A stretch of DNA of 49,072 bases from CALOBA01 sp942491465 (GTDB taxonomy: Bacteria > Pseudomonadota > Gammaproteobacteria > Chromatiales > Chromatiaceae): positions 1 to 49,072 of the forward strand of contig CALOBA010000076.1 of NCBI GenBank assembly GCA_942491465.1, written 5' to 3'. Position 1 is the stretch's first letter. Each line of letters starts with the position of its first letter. Of the stretch, positions 39,592 through 48,189 are shown in pieces. Made by a program: the position numbers and the translations under genes. The notes beneath the pieces were generated by a model. The model saw nothing but the letters and a program-made list of their open reading frames with translations, was not told where the DNA came from and did not search any database.

Positions 39592-42538
39592 CTACCAGAC
39601 AACGCGCTGATCGAATTCGGAGTCCGGCTCGGGCTGTTGGAAGAGATCCCAGTCCGGCATCGGCTCCGGCCCCTGTCTGCGGTCCAACAGCAACCCCTGC
39701 AGCCAGCGGCCCCAGGGTGCCGGCAGCAGCGGGACGCCGGGCTCGAGCAGCTCCGCAAGATGCGCCCGAAAGCCGTCCTCGTGCGGACAGCCCCAGAGTC
39801 GCCAGAGCAGGTCCAGCCACAGGTTGATCGCCGCGGGCAGGTGCTGCGCCTTGGTCCGCTCCCGTGCCCAATGCCAGACCCGGGCCGCCTGACCGAGCCG
39901 CAGACCCAGAATCCGGGTCGGCTCCCAGAAGCCCGCGGGGCAGGCCGTGCGGTCCTGCCAGAGACAGCGCTGCACGTCTTCGAACAGGCGCCGCTCGCTG
40001 GGCGCGTCGTCCTCGGCTGCGGGGCGCAGATAGTCCCAAGCCGCCCTGGCCTGCTGATCTCGAGGGCCGGCGGCACTGCTGGTGGTCGGGGCTTGACTGT
40101 CCAGCTCCCGACCGCGGGCATCGAGGAAGTTTTGGCACAGGGCGTGGGCGAGGGTGCGGGCCTGGTGGCAGAGGTTGTCGTCGCGGTTGCGTTGCGCGAT
40201 GCCGGCCCAGAGCTCGGCGAGCAGTCGGCGAAAGACGGCGGCGTTGGGCGTTTGCAGCAGGTCCTGGACACGATCAATGCGCACAAAGGGCACCAGCACG
40301 ATGTTCGGGATCTGCTGCAACAGCGGGGCGAGTGCCCGCCCCAGCTCGGCGTCGGGTCCGGTCTGCCTGACGCAGAGCCACAGCTTATGCATGAACGCCT
40401 GGGCACAGATAGGGTCCAGCGACAAGAGTTCGGTGCACTGACGCTCGTGGATGAGTCCCGGCAGCTCGCCGCCGGGCAGGGGCTTGGGGCAGCGCAGGGG
40501 GTAGCAGATCCCTTGCTGTCGTCGGGGCAGGGGCAGGGAGTTGTCGGGCCGCTGCCGCATCGGGCCGACCTCCAGCAACACCAGCCGCCCCATCTGATTG
40601 CCCGTGGGCAGGCGCCAGCGGTAGAGTCGGCCGCGCTTGCGGTCGGTCGCCCAGAGGCTCGACGGGGCGGCACCGGCGGTCCCGCTCGGCGCGACGGTCT
40701 CCACCAGCATGCGCAATACGCCGTCGGGCTCGGCATCCCGCCACAGCGCTTGATCTTCGGCGTCGAAGCCGTCGCGCCGCGACTGCGGCGCCAGCCGGCG
40801 GATGCAGGCGTGCCGGTCGCGCCCGACGCCGCCGAGGAGCAGCCAAGGCCGTGGGGTCTGCGCGATGGTGCAGCAGCGCACGTCCATGTCGATGTCGCGC
40901 CGCCAGATGGGCGCGGGCGCGCCGTCGGACCCGAAACGATAGAGCCGGAGCTCGCCGCGGTCGGTGGCGACCAGCACGTGCGGGCCGGGGCCGGACAGGC
41001 CGAGGCTGCGCTCCAGGCTCGGGCCGGCAGCGAGCGCGCGCGGCAGCCCGAGCCAGTCGCGACCGTGCGCGATCGCGGCCAGGTGCTGCCACTCGCCCCC
41101 CGGTTCCTCCGGGTAGCGCATGAGCCTGAGGCCGTATTCGTATTCGCAGAGGCAGATGATGCGCTTGTCGGCATCGACGATGCGCAGGTGTCGCGGACGG
41201 CTGTCGAGACGCAGCGATGCCACGCGGGTGATGCCGGCGGTCAGCGCCGGGTCGGCGGCCAGCTTGGGCGCCATCGCCCAGACCTTCGCGATCCATTCCC
41301 GGTGGCGTTGGGCCAGTCGATCGCGGTCCGGGCCTGGCGGCAGGGCGTCGATCCACGGGCCGAGCCGGTCCGCCTCGTCGACCAGCCGGTTCCAGATCAG
41401 GTCCGGGGCGTTCGGCCTCGTGCAGTGTCGAAGGCCGGCTGCCGAGCGCATGCACCGCCTGTTCCAACCCCAGCAGCGGTGCCATGCGGGCGGCGACGGA
41501 GCGCAGACGCAGCTCCTCCGCCTCCGGGTCGCCGACCATCAGCGGCAGCAGCCGGCGGAAGCGGTCGAGCGCAATCACGAGCCCGCCGCCGATCGGCGAC
41601 GCCTGGCGCAGGTGGGGGCCCTGTCGCTGCCGATAGACGATGCGCAGCCGGCCCTGCGGATGCTCGGGGGTCGGCTCGGTGGACGCCAGCAGGTAGGCGA
41701 TCCCGTCGTTGCAGATGGCCAGCAGGCGGCACGGCCCCGCGCCCGGCTCTCGGGACCGGTCGAGCACCAGCAGGTCGCGCAGGGTGCTGCCGAGCATGGG
41801 CGATGACTGCTGAAAGTCGGGGTCAGCCAGGTCGATGCCATGAACCCGGGCGCGGTTGTTGCCGAAATAGATGCGGCCGGCATGGCAGGGGTCGTCGGCG
41901 GCGGTGAAGACGCGACCGACAGTCAGGCCCGCTGGCGGCTGAATCGGTCGACCGTCCGGGGCCAGCAGGCGATGATCGCGCCAATCCTGCTCACCGGTGC
42001 CGCGCTCGCGCCCGAGGATGCGCTCGCCGCTGCCGCGTTCGGACCGCTCCCAGTAGCGCGGAGCGCCCTTGTTCGCGTTCCAGACTGCGGCGATGATGTC
42101 GTTGTCTTCCAGCTTCAGCTCCAAACGGCCTTGTCGGAAGATCAGGAAGACCTGCAGCTGGTCTTCGACCCGGTAGCAGCGTACCTCGCGTGCCCCGCTC
42201 CTGAGCTCATCGTCGGCCTCGGCGAGCCTGTATTGCTGGGAGACGACCGCCAAGCTCAAACGTCCGTCCTGCTGCTGTCGGCACTCGACGAGCTGAAAGG
42301 CGGCTGGCTCCCTGGCCTTGCGGGCATAGTGTGCGAGCAGCAGCCGAGGCGAGGGCGCGGTTAGGGGCTCCGGCAGCAAGTAGAGGCGGACCGGGTCGCG
42401 GGGCAATTCAAGCGATCTGGGGCGTCGGCGCAGGGCCTGATCATACGATCCGGCCGCGGCAGCGACAACTCCGTGACCCCGCCGCGGCCCCTTGGCCTGC
42501 CGTTCGGACCGCCCTATAGTGCCGCCGATCCTCGCCAA
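39592..42538 (-). pseudogene. Large unrecognised protein, one frameshift
   Basis: Two minus-strand frames join at about 41404-41412 (LGSRPSTLHEAERP in the first, APDLIWNRLVDEADRLG in the second). Removing one base from a GGGG run gives about 981 residues. The N-terminal half has strand-rich repeats of propeller type (GRIYFGNNRARVHGID, RLLAICNDGIAYLLAS, HVLVATDRGELRLYRFG, PWLLLGGVGRD). The C-terminal about 350 residues are helical (WDYLRPAAEDDAPSERRLFE, INLWLDLLWRLWG). I recognise no family. The first codons from the ATG at 42538 overlap the promoter of the divergent oxygenase gene and look like weak coding sequence, so the true start may be near 42400 (LPRDPVRLYLLPEPL). It is convergent with hsdR. 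Confidence 0.65.
42492..42520 (+). promoter_or_regulatory. Sigma-70-like promoter of oxygenase gene
   Basis: TTGGCC (42492-42497), a 17-base spacer, and TATAGT (42515-42520), 38 bases before the ATG at 42559. The duplicate at 13.9 kb keeps TATAGT but not the -35 sequence, which places the duplication boundary inside this promoter. Confidence 0.5.
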
Positions 42539-42558
42539 CCCCGCCGGAGCCCCGCCCC

Positions 42559-44832
42559 ATGCCCCAGATTCAATCCGTGCTCGCCAATGTCCTGGGCCAG
42601 GTCCAGCGCGTCGGCGACTACTACGCCAGCGGCACCCAAGACATCCATCCGCCGCGGCTGTCGGTGGACGGGGTCGGTCCCGTCTCGCTGCCGCTGTTGC
42701 CGGTGCAGGCCGAGCAGTTGGTGGCCGTGGCCGAGCAGGCGCCTTATGGCCGCGGCAGCGAGACCCTGGTGGATACCGGGGTGCGCCGCACCTGGCAGAT
42801 CGATGCCGCGCAGGTGCGCATCGAGGGACGGCGCTGGGCCGAGGACTTGGCCGAGATGGTCGAGCGGGTGCGCGACGGGCTCGGCGTGGCCGGCCGGGTG
42901 GAGGCGGCGCTCTACAAGCTCTTGGTCTACGACACCGGCAGCTTCTTCATCAGCCACCGCGATACCGAGAAGGCCGCCGGCATGTTCGCGACGCTGGTGC
43001 TGGTGCTGCCCTCGGCGTTCAGCGGCGGCGAGCTGATCGTGCGCCACCGGGGCCGGGAGGCGCGGCTGGACCTGCACCGGGACGAGCCCTCCGAGGTCGC
43101 CTATGCCGCCTTCTATGCCGACTGCCGCCACGAGGTGTTGCCCATCGCGTCGGGCTGTCGGCTGGCCCTGGTCTACAACCTGATCCGCCCCGACGGCGAG
43201 CCGCTGCCGGCGCCGCCGGATCAGGATACCCCGGTGCAGGAGGCGGCGCGGGTGCTCGGCATCTGGGATGCGCTGGCCGCCAAGGCCGAGGCCGAGGCGA
43301 TCCCCGACAAGCTGGTCTGGCCGCTGGAGCACGCCTACAGCGAGGCGGAGCTGGGCTTCGATACCCTGAAGGGCGTGGATAAGGCGGTGGCCGGCATCCT
43401 GGTGGGTGCCGCGGGGGCGGCCGACTGCGACCTCTATCTGGCCCATCTCTCGGTGGAGCAGAGGGGCTGGGCGGAGTACGCCGGCGGCGGTCGCTGGGGT
43501 GAGGCGGTTCAATACGAGATCGGCGACGTCGAAGAAGAACTCCGGGAGCTGCACGATTGGCGCCTGCCCGACGGCGGCGCGTCGGTGATGGGCCGGCTGT
43601 CGTTCGGGCCGGAGGAGCTGTGCCCGGCGGACGCGTTGGCCGGTCTCGACGATGAGCCGCCCGACTTCCATGAGGCGACCGGCAACGAAGGCGTGTCGTT
43701 TGAGCGCTCCTACCAATGGGCGGCCCTGGTGCTCTGGCCCCGCTCCCGGCGCGCGGCCGTGCTGGCCGCCGGCGGCGTGCCCGTCAGCGTGCCGTTTCTG
43801 ACCGGATTGGTGGATGACTGGGAGCAGTCCGGCGCCGATGCCGCAGACGCCCGCAGGGGGGAGGCGATCGCGCTGGCGGCCGCGATCCGCGCCGCCTGGC
43901 CGACCGACCCCTGGCACCATCGCCAGTTGAGCAACGATGGCCTGCCCTCGGCCCTGCTCGACGCCCTGGGGCGGCTCGGCGAGCGCAACGAGATCGGCGC
44001 CTTCATCGCCGGCCAGAGCGCGACCGGTGCCTATGGGCCGGGCGACAACGCCGCCATCGCCCGCACCCTGGCCATGCTGGCGCCGGCGCGGGCTGCCGAT
44101 CTGCTGACCGCCGTGGTCGCCAACAATGCCCCGTGCCGAGCCGCCGCCTGTGCCGAGCTGATCGGTCTCTGCGCCGCGCAGTCCGCCGACTGGCCCAGGC
44201 TTGCGGCCATGGCCTTGCTCGCGGCCTTGCCCACCGAGCCGGTCGCCGAGCGGGGGATGCAGCTCGGCTACGGCTACGGCTACGGCCACGGCTGCGAGCC
44301 GCCGGCGCCGGAGCTGGTGGTCGCGACCCTGGTCGCGCTGGAGCGGATCGAAAGTGCGCTCGCCGAGCAGGCCCTCGACCTGTTTCTCGGCCATCCGGCC
44401 GTCTATGCCCTCGATCCCGTCCTGCGCCCCGCCGCGCTCGCGCTGGCCGATGGCGAGGGTCCGATCTCGGCCGCCGTGGCGCGGCTGCGTGCCGCGGTGC
44501 TGGCCGACTTGGAGCGGCGCATCGCCGAGCCCCTGGAGCCGCCGGCGGACTGGACCCGCCCCGCCGAGATCGACTGCCGCTGTGCCTATTGCCGGGACCT
44601 GGATCGCTTCCTGCGCGCGCCGGACCAGGCCGAATGGCGCCTGAAGGCCGCGCAGGACGGGCGCAAGCATGTGGAGCATCGGGTCCGGTACCATCGCTGC
44701 GACCTGGACCTGACCACCGACAAGCGCGGTCGGCCCTACACGCTGATCTGCACCAAGAACCAGGCGAGCTACGAGCGCCGCGTCGCGGGGCGTGCGCAGG
44801 CGCTGGCCGATCGGGAACTGCTGTCGGGGTAG
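42559..44832 (+). CDS. 2OG-Fe(II) oxygenase-like protein with Cys-rich C-terminus
   Basis: 757 residues. The N-terminal about 210 residues have the prolyl-hydroxylase-type jelly-roll signature: H133 and D135 in FFISHRDTEKAAGMFATLVL, the distal H191 in DCRHEVLPIASGC and the co-substrate-binding R201 ten residues later. The middle is largely helical and Ala/Leu-rich, with a Gly-Tyr run (LGYGYGYGHG). The C-terminal about 100 residues carry DCRCAYCRDL and then EHRVRYHRCDLDL, a possible metal site. Such enzymes use Fe(II), 2-oxoglutarate and O2 to hydroxylate proteins or small molecules; the target is unknown. It is divergent from the 981-residue protein. Its first 202 codons recur at 13907, almost identical. 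Confidence 0.85.
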   Translation: MPQIQSVLANVLGQVQRVGDYYASGTQDIHPPRLSVDGVGPVSLPLLPVQAEQLVAVAEQAPYGRGSETLVDTGVRRTWQIDAAQVRIEGRRWAEDLAEMVERVRDGLGVAGRVEAALYKLLVYDTGSFFISHRDTEKAAGMFATLVLVLPSAFSGGELIVRHRGREARLDLHRDEPSEVAYAAFYADCRHEVLPIASGCRLALVYNLIRPDGEPLPAPPDQDTPVQEAARVLGIWDALAAKAEAEAIPDKLVWPLEHAYSEAELGFDTLKGVDKAVAGILVGAAGAADCDLYLAHLSVEQRGWAEYAGGGRWGEAVQYEIGDVEEELRELHDWRLPDGGASVMGRLSFGPEELCPADALAGLDDEPPDFHEATGNEGVSFERSYQWAALVLWPRSRRAAVLAAGGVPVSVPFLTGLVDDWEQSGADAADARRGEAIALAAAIRAAWPTDPWHHRQLSNDGLPSALLDALGRLGERNEIGAFIAGQSATGAYGPGDNAAIARTLAMLAPARAADLLTAVVANNAPCRAAACAELIGLCAAQSADWPRLAAMALLAALPTEPVAERGMQLGYGYGYGHGCEPPAPELVVATLVALERIESALAEQALDLFLGHPAVYALDPVLRPAALALADGEGPISAAVARLRAAVLADLERRIAEPLEPPADWTRPAEIDCRCAYCRDLDRFLRAPDQAEWRLKAAQDGRKHVEHRVRYHRCDLDLTTDKRGRPYTLICTKNQASYERRVAGRAQALADRELLSG

Positions 44833-44841
44833 CCATTTCAG

Positions 44842-44884
44842 TGCCGCATCGGGGGCTTTCAGCGCCCCGCGGCGATGCGCGGCA
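44842..44884 (+). terminator. Hairpin downstream of oxygenase gene
   Basis: TGCCGCATCG pairs with CGATGCGCGGCA (with a 2-base bulge), enclosing an inner GGGGC/GCCCC stem, 10 bases after the stop. It is likely to terminate or stabilise the 3' end. No T-run follows, so it would not be a canonical intrinsic terminator. Confidence 0.45.
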
Positions 44885-44918
44885 GCCGAACCGAGGTCAA
44901 CTCATCGTAACCCTTGGC

Positions 44919-44948
44919 TTGACCTGCCTATCGCAACGGCGCTAGTGT
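44919..44948 (+). promoter_or_regulatory. Candidate promoter of bchIDO operon
   Basis: TTGACC (44919-44924), 18-base spacer, TAGTGT (44943-44948), within the 361-bp gap before bchI. I searched the gap for the PpsR/CrtJ palindrome TGT-N12-ACA and found no perfect copy; the closest is near 45029 with ACC in place of ACA. The gap holds no supported gene. It leaves a 5' untranslated region of about 240 bases. Confidence 0.4.
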
Positions 44949-45193
44949 CGCCGGCTGTCTTTGCCCCCGCGTCGGTGAAACGTCGGTGCGGGGCCGGAAC
45001 TGGAACGCCAGCGCAGCGAGAGAGACCTTGTCCAGCAACCAGCACCTAGACCAGCACCTAAAGCAGCGCGCCGCGGCGCGAGCGGGCCTTTGCCCGTGTC
45101 GCCACCGTCGGCCGATCACCACCATCCGTGCCGTAGCCACGGCATCTTCCTCCCGAATCAACCCGCGGCCGTGTCGCGAAGGGGCAGTCTGAT

Positions 45194-46249
45194 ATGGCCG
45201 CGAAGGCACAAACCGAGGGGCGGCTCGCATTCCCGTTCTCCGCCATCGTCGGTCAAGAGGAGATGAAGCTGTCGATCTTGATCGCCGCCACCGATCAGAG
45301 CATCGGCGGCGTGCTGGTGTTCGGCGACCGCGGCACCGGCAAGTCCACCGCCATCCGCGGCCTGGCCGCGCTGTTGCCGGAGATGCGGGTGGTGGAAGGC
45401 TGCAGCTACAACTGCGACCCGGAGGCCCCGGAGCGGGTGCTCTGCGAGAAGTGCCGCACGCGCAAGGGCGAGGACGGCAAGCTCAAGGTGCGCAAGGCCC
45501 AGGTGCCGGTGGTGGACCTGCCGCTGGGCGCCACCGAGGACCGCGTCATCGGTGCCCTGGACCTGGAGAGCGCCCTGACCCGCGGCGAGAAGGTCTTCGA
45601 GCCCGGCCTGCTGGCCCGCGCCCACCGCGGCTTCCTCTACATCGATGAGGCCAACCTGCTGGAGGACCACCTGGTGGACGCGCTGCTCGACGTGGCCGCC
45701 TCCGGCGAGAACGTGGTCGAGCGTGAGGGCCTGTCGGTCCGCCACCCGGCGCGTTTCGTGCTGGTGGGCAGCGGCAACCCGGAGGAGGGCGAGCTGCGCC
45801 CGCAGCTCTTGGACCGCTTCGGCCTGTCCGTCGAGGTCACCACGCCCCAGGACCTGAAGACGCGCATGAAGGTCGTGCGCCTGCGCGATGAGTACGAGCG
45901 CGACCCCCAGGTCTTCGTCGACAAGTGGAAGCGCAAGGACGCCAAGGTCCGCCGCCAGATCCTCACCGCCAAGGAGCACCTGGGCGACATCAAGGTGCCG
46001 GACAAGACCCTGCGGCGCGCCTCCGAGCTGTGCATGAAGCTCGGCACCGATGGACTGCGCGGCGAGCTGACGCTGATCCGCGCCGCCCGCGCCCTGGCCG
46101 CGCTGGAAGGCGACGATGAGGTGGTCGACGAGCATCTCAAGCGCGTCGCCCCGCCGTCGCTGCGGCATCGGCTGCGCCGCAACGTGCTGGACGACGCCGG
46201 TTCCACCACCCGCGTCGAGCGCGCCATCGAGGAGATGTTCGATCAATGA
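45194..46249 (+). CDS. bchI: Magnesium chelatase ATPase subunit I
   Basis: 351 residues, ATG at 45194 with AAGGGG about ten bases upstream. AAA+ subunit that, with BchD and BchH, inserts Mg2+ into protoporphyrin IX, the first committed step to bacteriochlorophyll. The N-terminus FPFSAIVGQEEMKLSILIAA leads to Walker A VFGDRGTGKST (about 42-52), the family's Cys-rich insertion CDPEAPERVLCEKC, and Walker B GFLYIDEANLLEDH. VGSGNPEEGELRPQLLDRFG contains sensor and Arg-finger elements. Length and motifs are normal. Its last four bases overlap the bchD start (ATGA). Confidence 0.98.
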   Translation: MAAKAQTEGRLAFPFSAIVGQEEMKLSILIAATDQSIGGVLVFGDRGTGKSTAIRGLAALLPEMRVVEGCSYNCDPEAPERVLCEKCRTRKGEDGKLKVRKAQVPVVDLPLGATEDRVIGALDLESALTRGEKVFEPGLLARAHRGFLYIDEANLLEDHLVDALLDVAASGENVVEREGLSVRHPARFVLVGSGNPEEGELRPQLLDRFGLSVEVTTPQDLKTRMKVVRLRDEYERDPQVFVDKWKRKDAKVRRQILTAKEHLGDIKVPDKTLRRASELCMKLGTDGLRGELTLIRAARALAALEGDDEVVDEHLKRVAPPSLRHRLRRNVLDDAGSTTRVERAIEEMFDQ

Positions 46250-48189
46250 TCGACCCTGCCGCCGCGACCGCACCGGCGCCCGAGGCGCCGGCTGAGGGTT
46301 CGCCCGGCGAGGCGATCTGGGAGGACGCCACCCTCGCCGCCGCGCTGTTCGCGATTGACCCCGTCGGCTCCGGCGGCGTCTCCATCCGTGCCCTGCCGGG
46401 GCCGGTCCGCGACCTCTGGCAGCAGCTGCTGCGGGAGCTGCTGCCGGAGGATGTGCCGTTGCGCCGCGTGCCGCTGCACATCGCCGACGGCCGGCTGCTC
46501 GGGGGTCTGGACCTGTCCGCGACCCTGCGCAGCGGCCGTCCCGTGGCCGAGCGTGGTCTGATCGCCGAGGCCGACGGTGGCGTGCTGCTGCTGGCCATGG
46601 CCGAGCGCATCTCGCGCTCCACCGCGGCGCATCTGAGCGTCACGCTGGACACCAAAGAGGTGGTCCTGGAGCGCGACGGGCTCACCGCCCGCACCCCGGC
46701 GCGGATCGGCGTCGTCGCGCTGGACGAGGGCGCGGACGAGGACGAACAGGTCCCGAACACGCTGATCGACCGCTTCGCCTTCCTCATCGACCTCAGCCGG
46801 GTCGCCTGGCACGACGTCGCCCCGCGGGACATGGACCCCATCGCGCTGACCCTGGCGAGCCTGCTCGACATGGCCGATCCCGGCGACCTGGAGGTGCCGG
46901 ACAGCGCCGATGCAGACCCGTTGGACGCGTCCGCCGCCGGCGACCAGGCCACCGCCGCCATCCGCTCCACCATCATCGCCGCCCGCGCCCGGCTGGCCCA
47001 GGTGCAGATCGACGACGAGATGACCGAGGCCCTGTGCGGCACCGCGCTGGCCCTTGGCGTCTTCTCGTTGCGCTCATCGCTGGCCGCCATGGCCGCGGCA
47101 CGGGCCTCCGCCGCCCTCGCCGGTCGCCACCAGGTCGAGCGCGACGACGTCACCGCCGCCGCCCGCTTGGTGCTGGCCCCGCGTGCCACCCGGCTGCCCA
47201 TGCCCGAGGACATGGAGCAGGAGCAGCCCGAGGAGCCGCCGCCCCCCGAAGATCAACAGGACGACGACCCCGGCGAGCAGGACATGCAGCAGGACCTGGA
47301 CAAGCCGCTGGAGGATCAGGTGCTGGAGGCCGCCGAGGCCGCCATCCCGGCCAACCTGCTGGCCATGCTCAAGCTCGGCGCCCTGCGCGGGCGCGCCCGC
47401 TCCAGCGGTAAGTCCGGGGCGGCGCAGAAGGGCTCCCTGCGCGGTCGCCCGGCGGGCACCCGCCGCGGCGACCCCAGCGCCAACGCCCGCCTCAACCTCA
47501 TCGAGACCCTGCGCTCGGCGGCACCCTGGCAACGGCTGCGCCGCACCGAGCGCGAGCAGTCCGGTGCCGGACCGAGCAAGGTCCTGGTGGAGGTCCGCCA
47601 CGACGACTTCCGCGTCACCCGCTACAAGCAGCGCACCGAGACCACCACCATCTTCGTCGTCGACGCCTCCGGCTCCGCCGCCCTGCACCGCCTCGCCGAG
47701 GCCAAGGGCGCCGTGGAGCTGCTGCTGGCGGACTGCTACGTGCGCCGCGACCGGGTCGCGCTGATCGCCTTCCGCGGCGCCATCGCCGAGCTGCTGCTGC
47801 CGCCGACGCGCTCACTGGTGCGGGCCAAGCGCAGCCTGGCCGGGCTGCCCGGCGGCGGCGGTACGCCGCTGGCCTCGGCCATCGACGCCGCCGCCGCGCT
47901 GGCCGACATGGTGCAGCGCCGCGGCGGCACGCCGACGGTGGTGCTGCTCACCGACGGTCGCGCCAACGTCACCCGCGAGGGGCTCGGCGGGCGCGCCCAG
48001 GCGACGGAGGACGCCATGGATGCCGCCGGCGCCTTCCGCGTCGCCGAGGTCAAGTCCGTCATCGTCGACGTCTCCCCGCGTCCGCGCCCGGAGGCCGACG
48101 AGCTGGCGCGCAAGATGGGCGGCATCTACCTGCCGCTGCCCCATGCCGATGCCAAGGCCCTGTCCGGTGCCGTAAAGGCGGTGAGCTGA
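46246..48189 (+). CDS. bchD: Magnesium chelatase subunit D
   Basis: 647 residues, ATG at 46246 overlapping the bchI stop. The N-terminal AAA+-like domain has degenerate nucleotide motifs (no classic P-loop; FAIDPVGSGGVSIRALPG), as usual for BchD. A Pro/acidic linker (EDMEQEQPEEPPPPEDQQDD) separates it from the C-terminal integrin-I/von Willebrand domain, with the MIDAS motif TTIFVVDASGSAALHR and later VVLLTDGRANVTREG. BchD forms the hexameric platform with BchI that drives BchH. It is intact and coupled to both neighbours: the stop TGA at 48187-48189 overlaps the bchO ATG at 48189. Confidence 0.97.
   Translation: MIDPAAATAPAPEAPAEGSPGEAIWEDATLAAALFAIDPVGSGGVSIRALPGPVRDLWQQLLRELLPEDVPLRRVPLHIADGRLLGGLDLSATLRSGRPVAERGLIAEADGGVLLLAMAERISRSTAAHLSVTLDTKEVVLERDGLTARTPARIGVVALDEGADEDEQVPNTLIDRFAFLIDLSRVAWHDVAPRDMDPIALTLASLLDMADPGDLEVPDSADADPLDASAAGDQATAAIRSTIIAARARLAQVQIDDEMTEALCGTALALGVFSLRSSLAAMAAARASAALAGRHQVERDDVTAAARLVLAPRATRLPMPEDMEQEQPEEPPPPEDQQDDDPGEQDMQQDLDKPLEDQVLEAAEAAIPANLLAMLKLGALRGRARSSGKSGAAQKGSLRGRPAGTRRGDPSANARLNLIETLRSAAPWQRLRRTEREQSGAGPSKVLVEVRHDDFRVTRYKQRTETTTIFVVDASGSAALHRLAEAKGAVELLLADCYVRRDRVALIAFRGAIAELLLPPTRSLVRAKRSLAGLPGGGGTPLASAIDAAAALADMVQRRGGTPTVVLLTDGRANVTREGLGGRAQATEDAMDAAGAFRVAEVKSVIVDVSPRPRPEADELARKMGGIYLPLPHADAKALSGAVKAVS

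Noticed and set aside
42514..44694. 726-codon open frame antisense to the oxygenase gene
   Set aside because: The sense frame has the 2OG catalytic residues and is matched by the duplicate at 13907; the antisense frame shows no motif.
44833..45193. PpsR/CrtJ operator before bchI
   Set aside because: No perfect TGT-N12-ACA was found; the closest site deviates in its last base.
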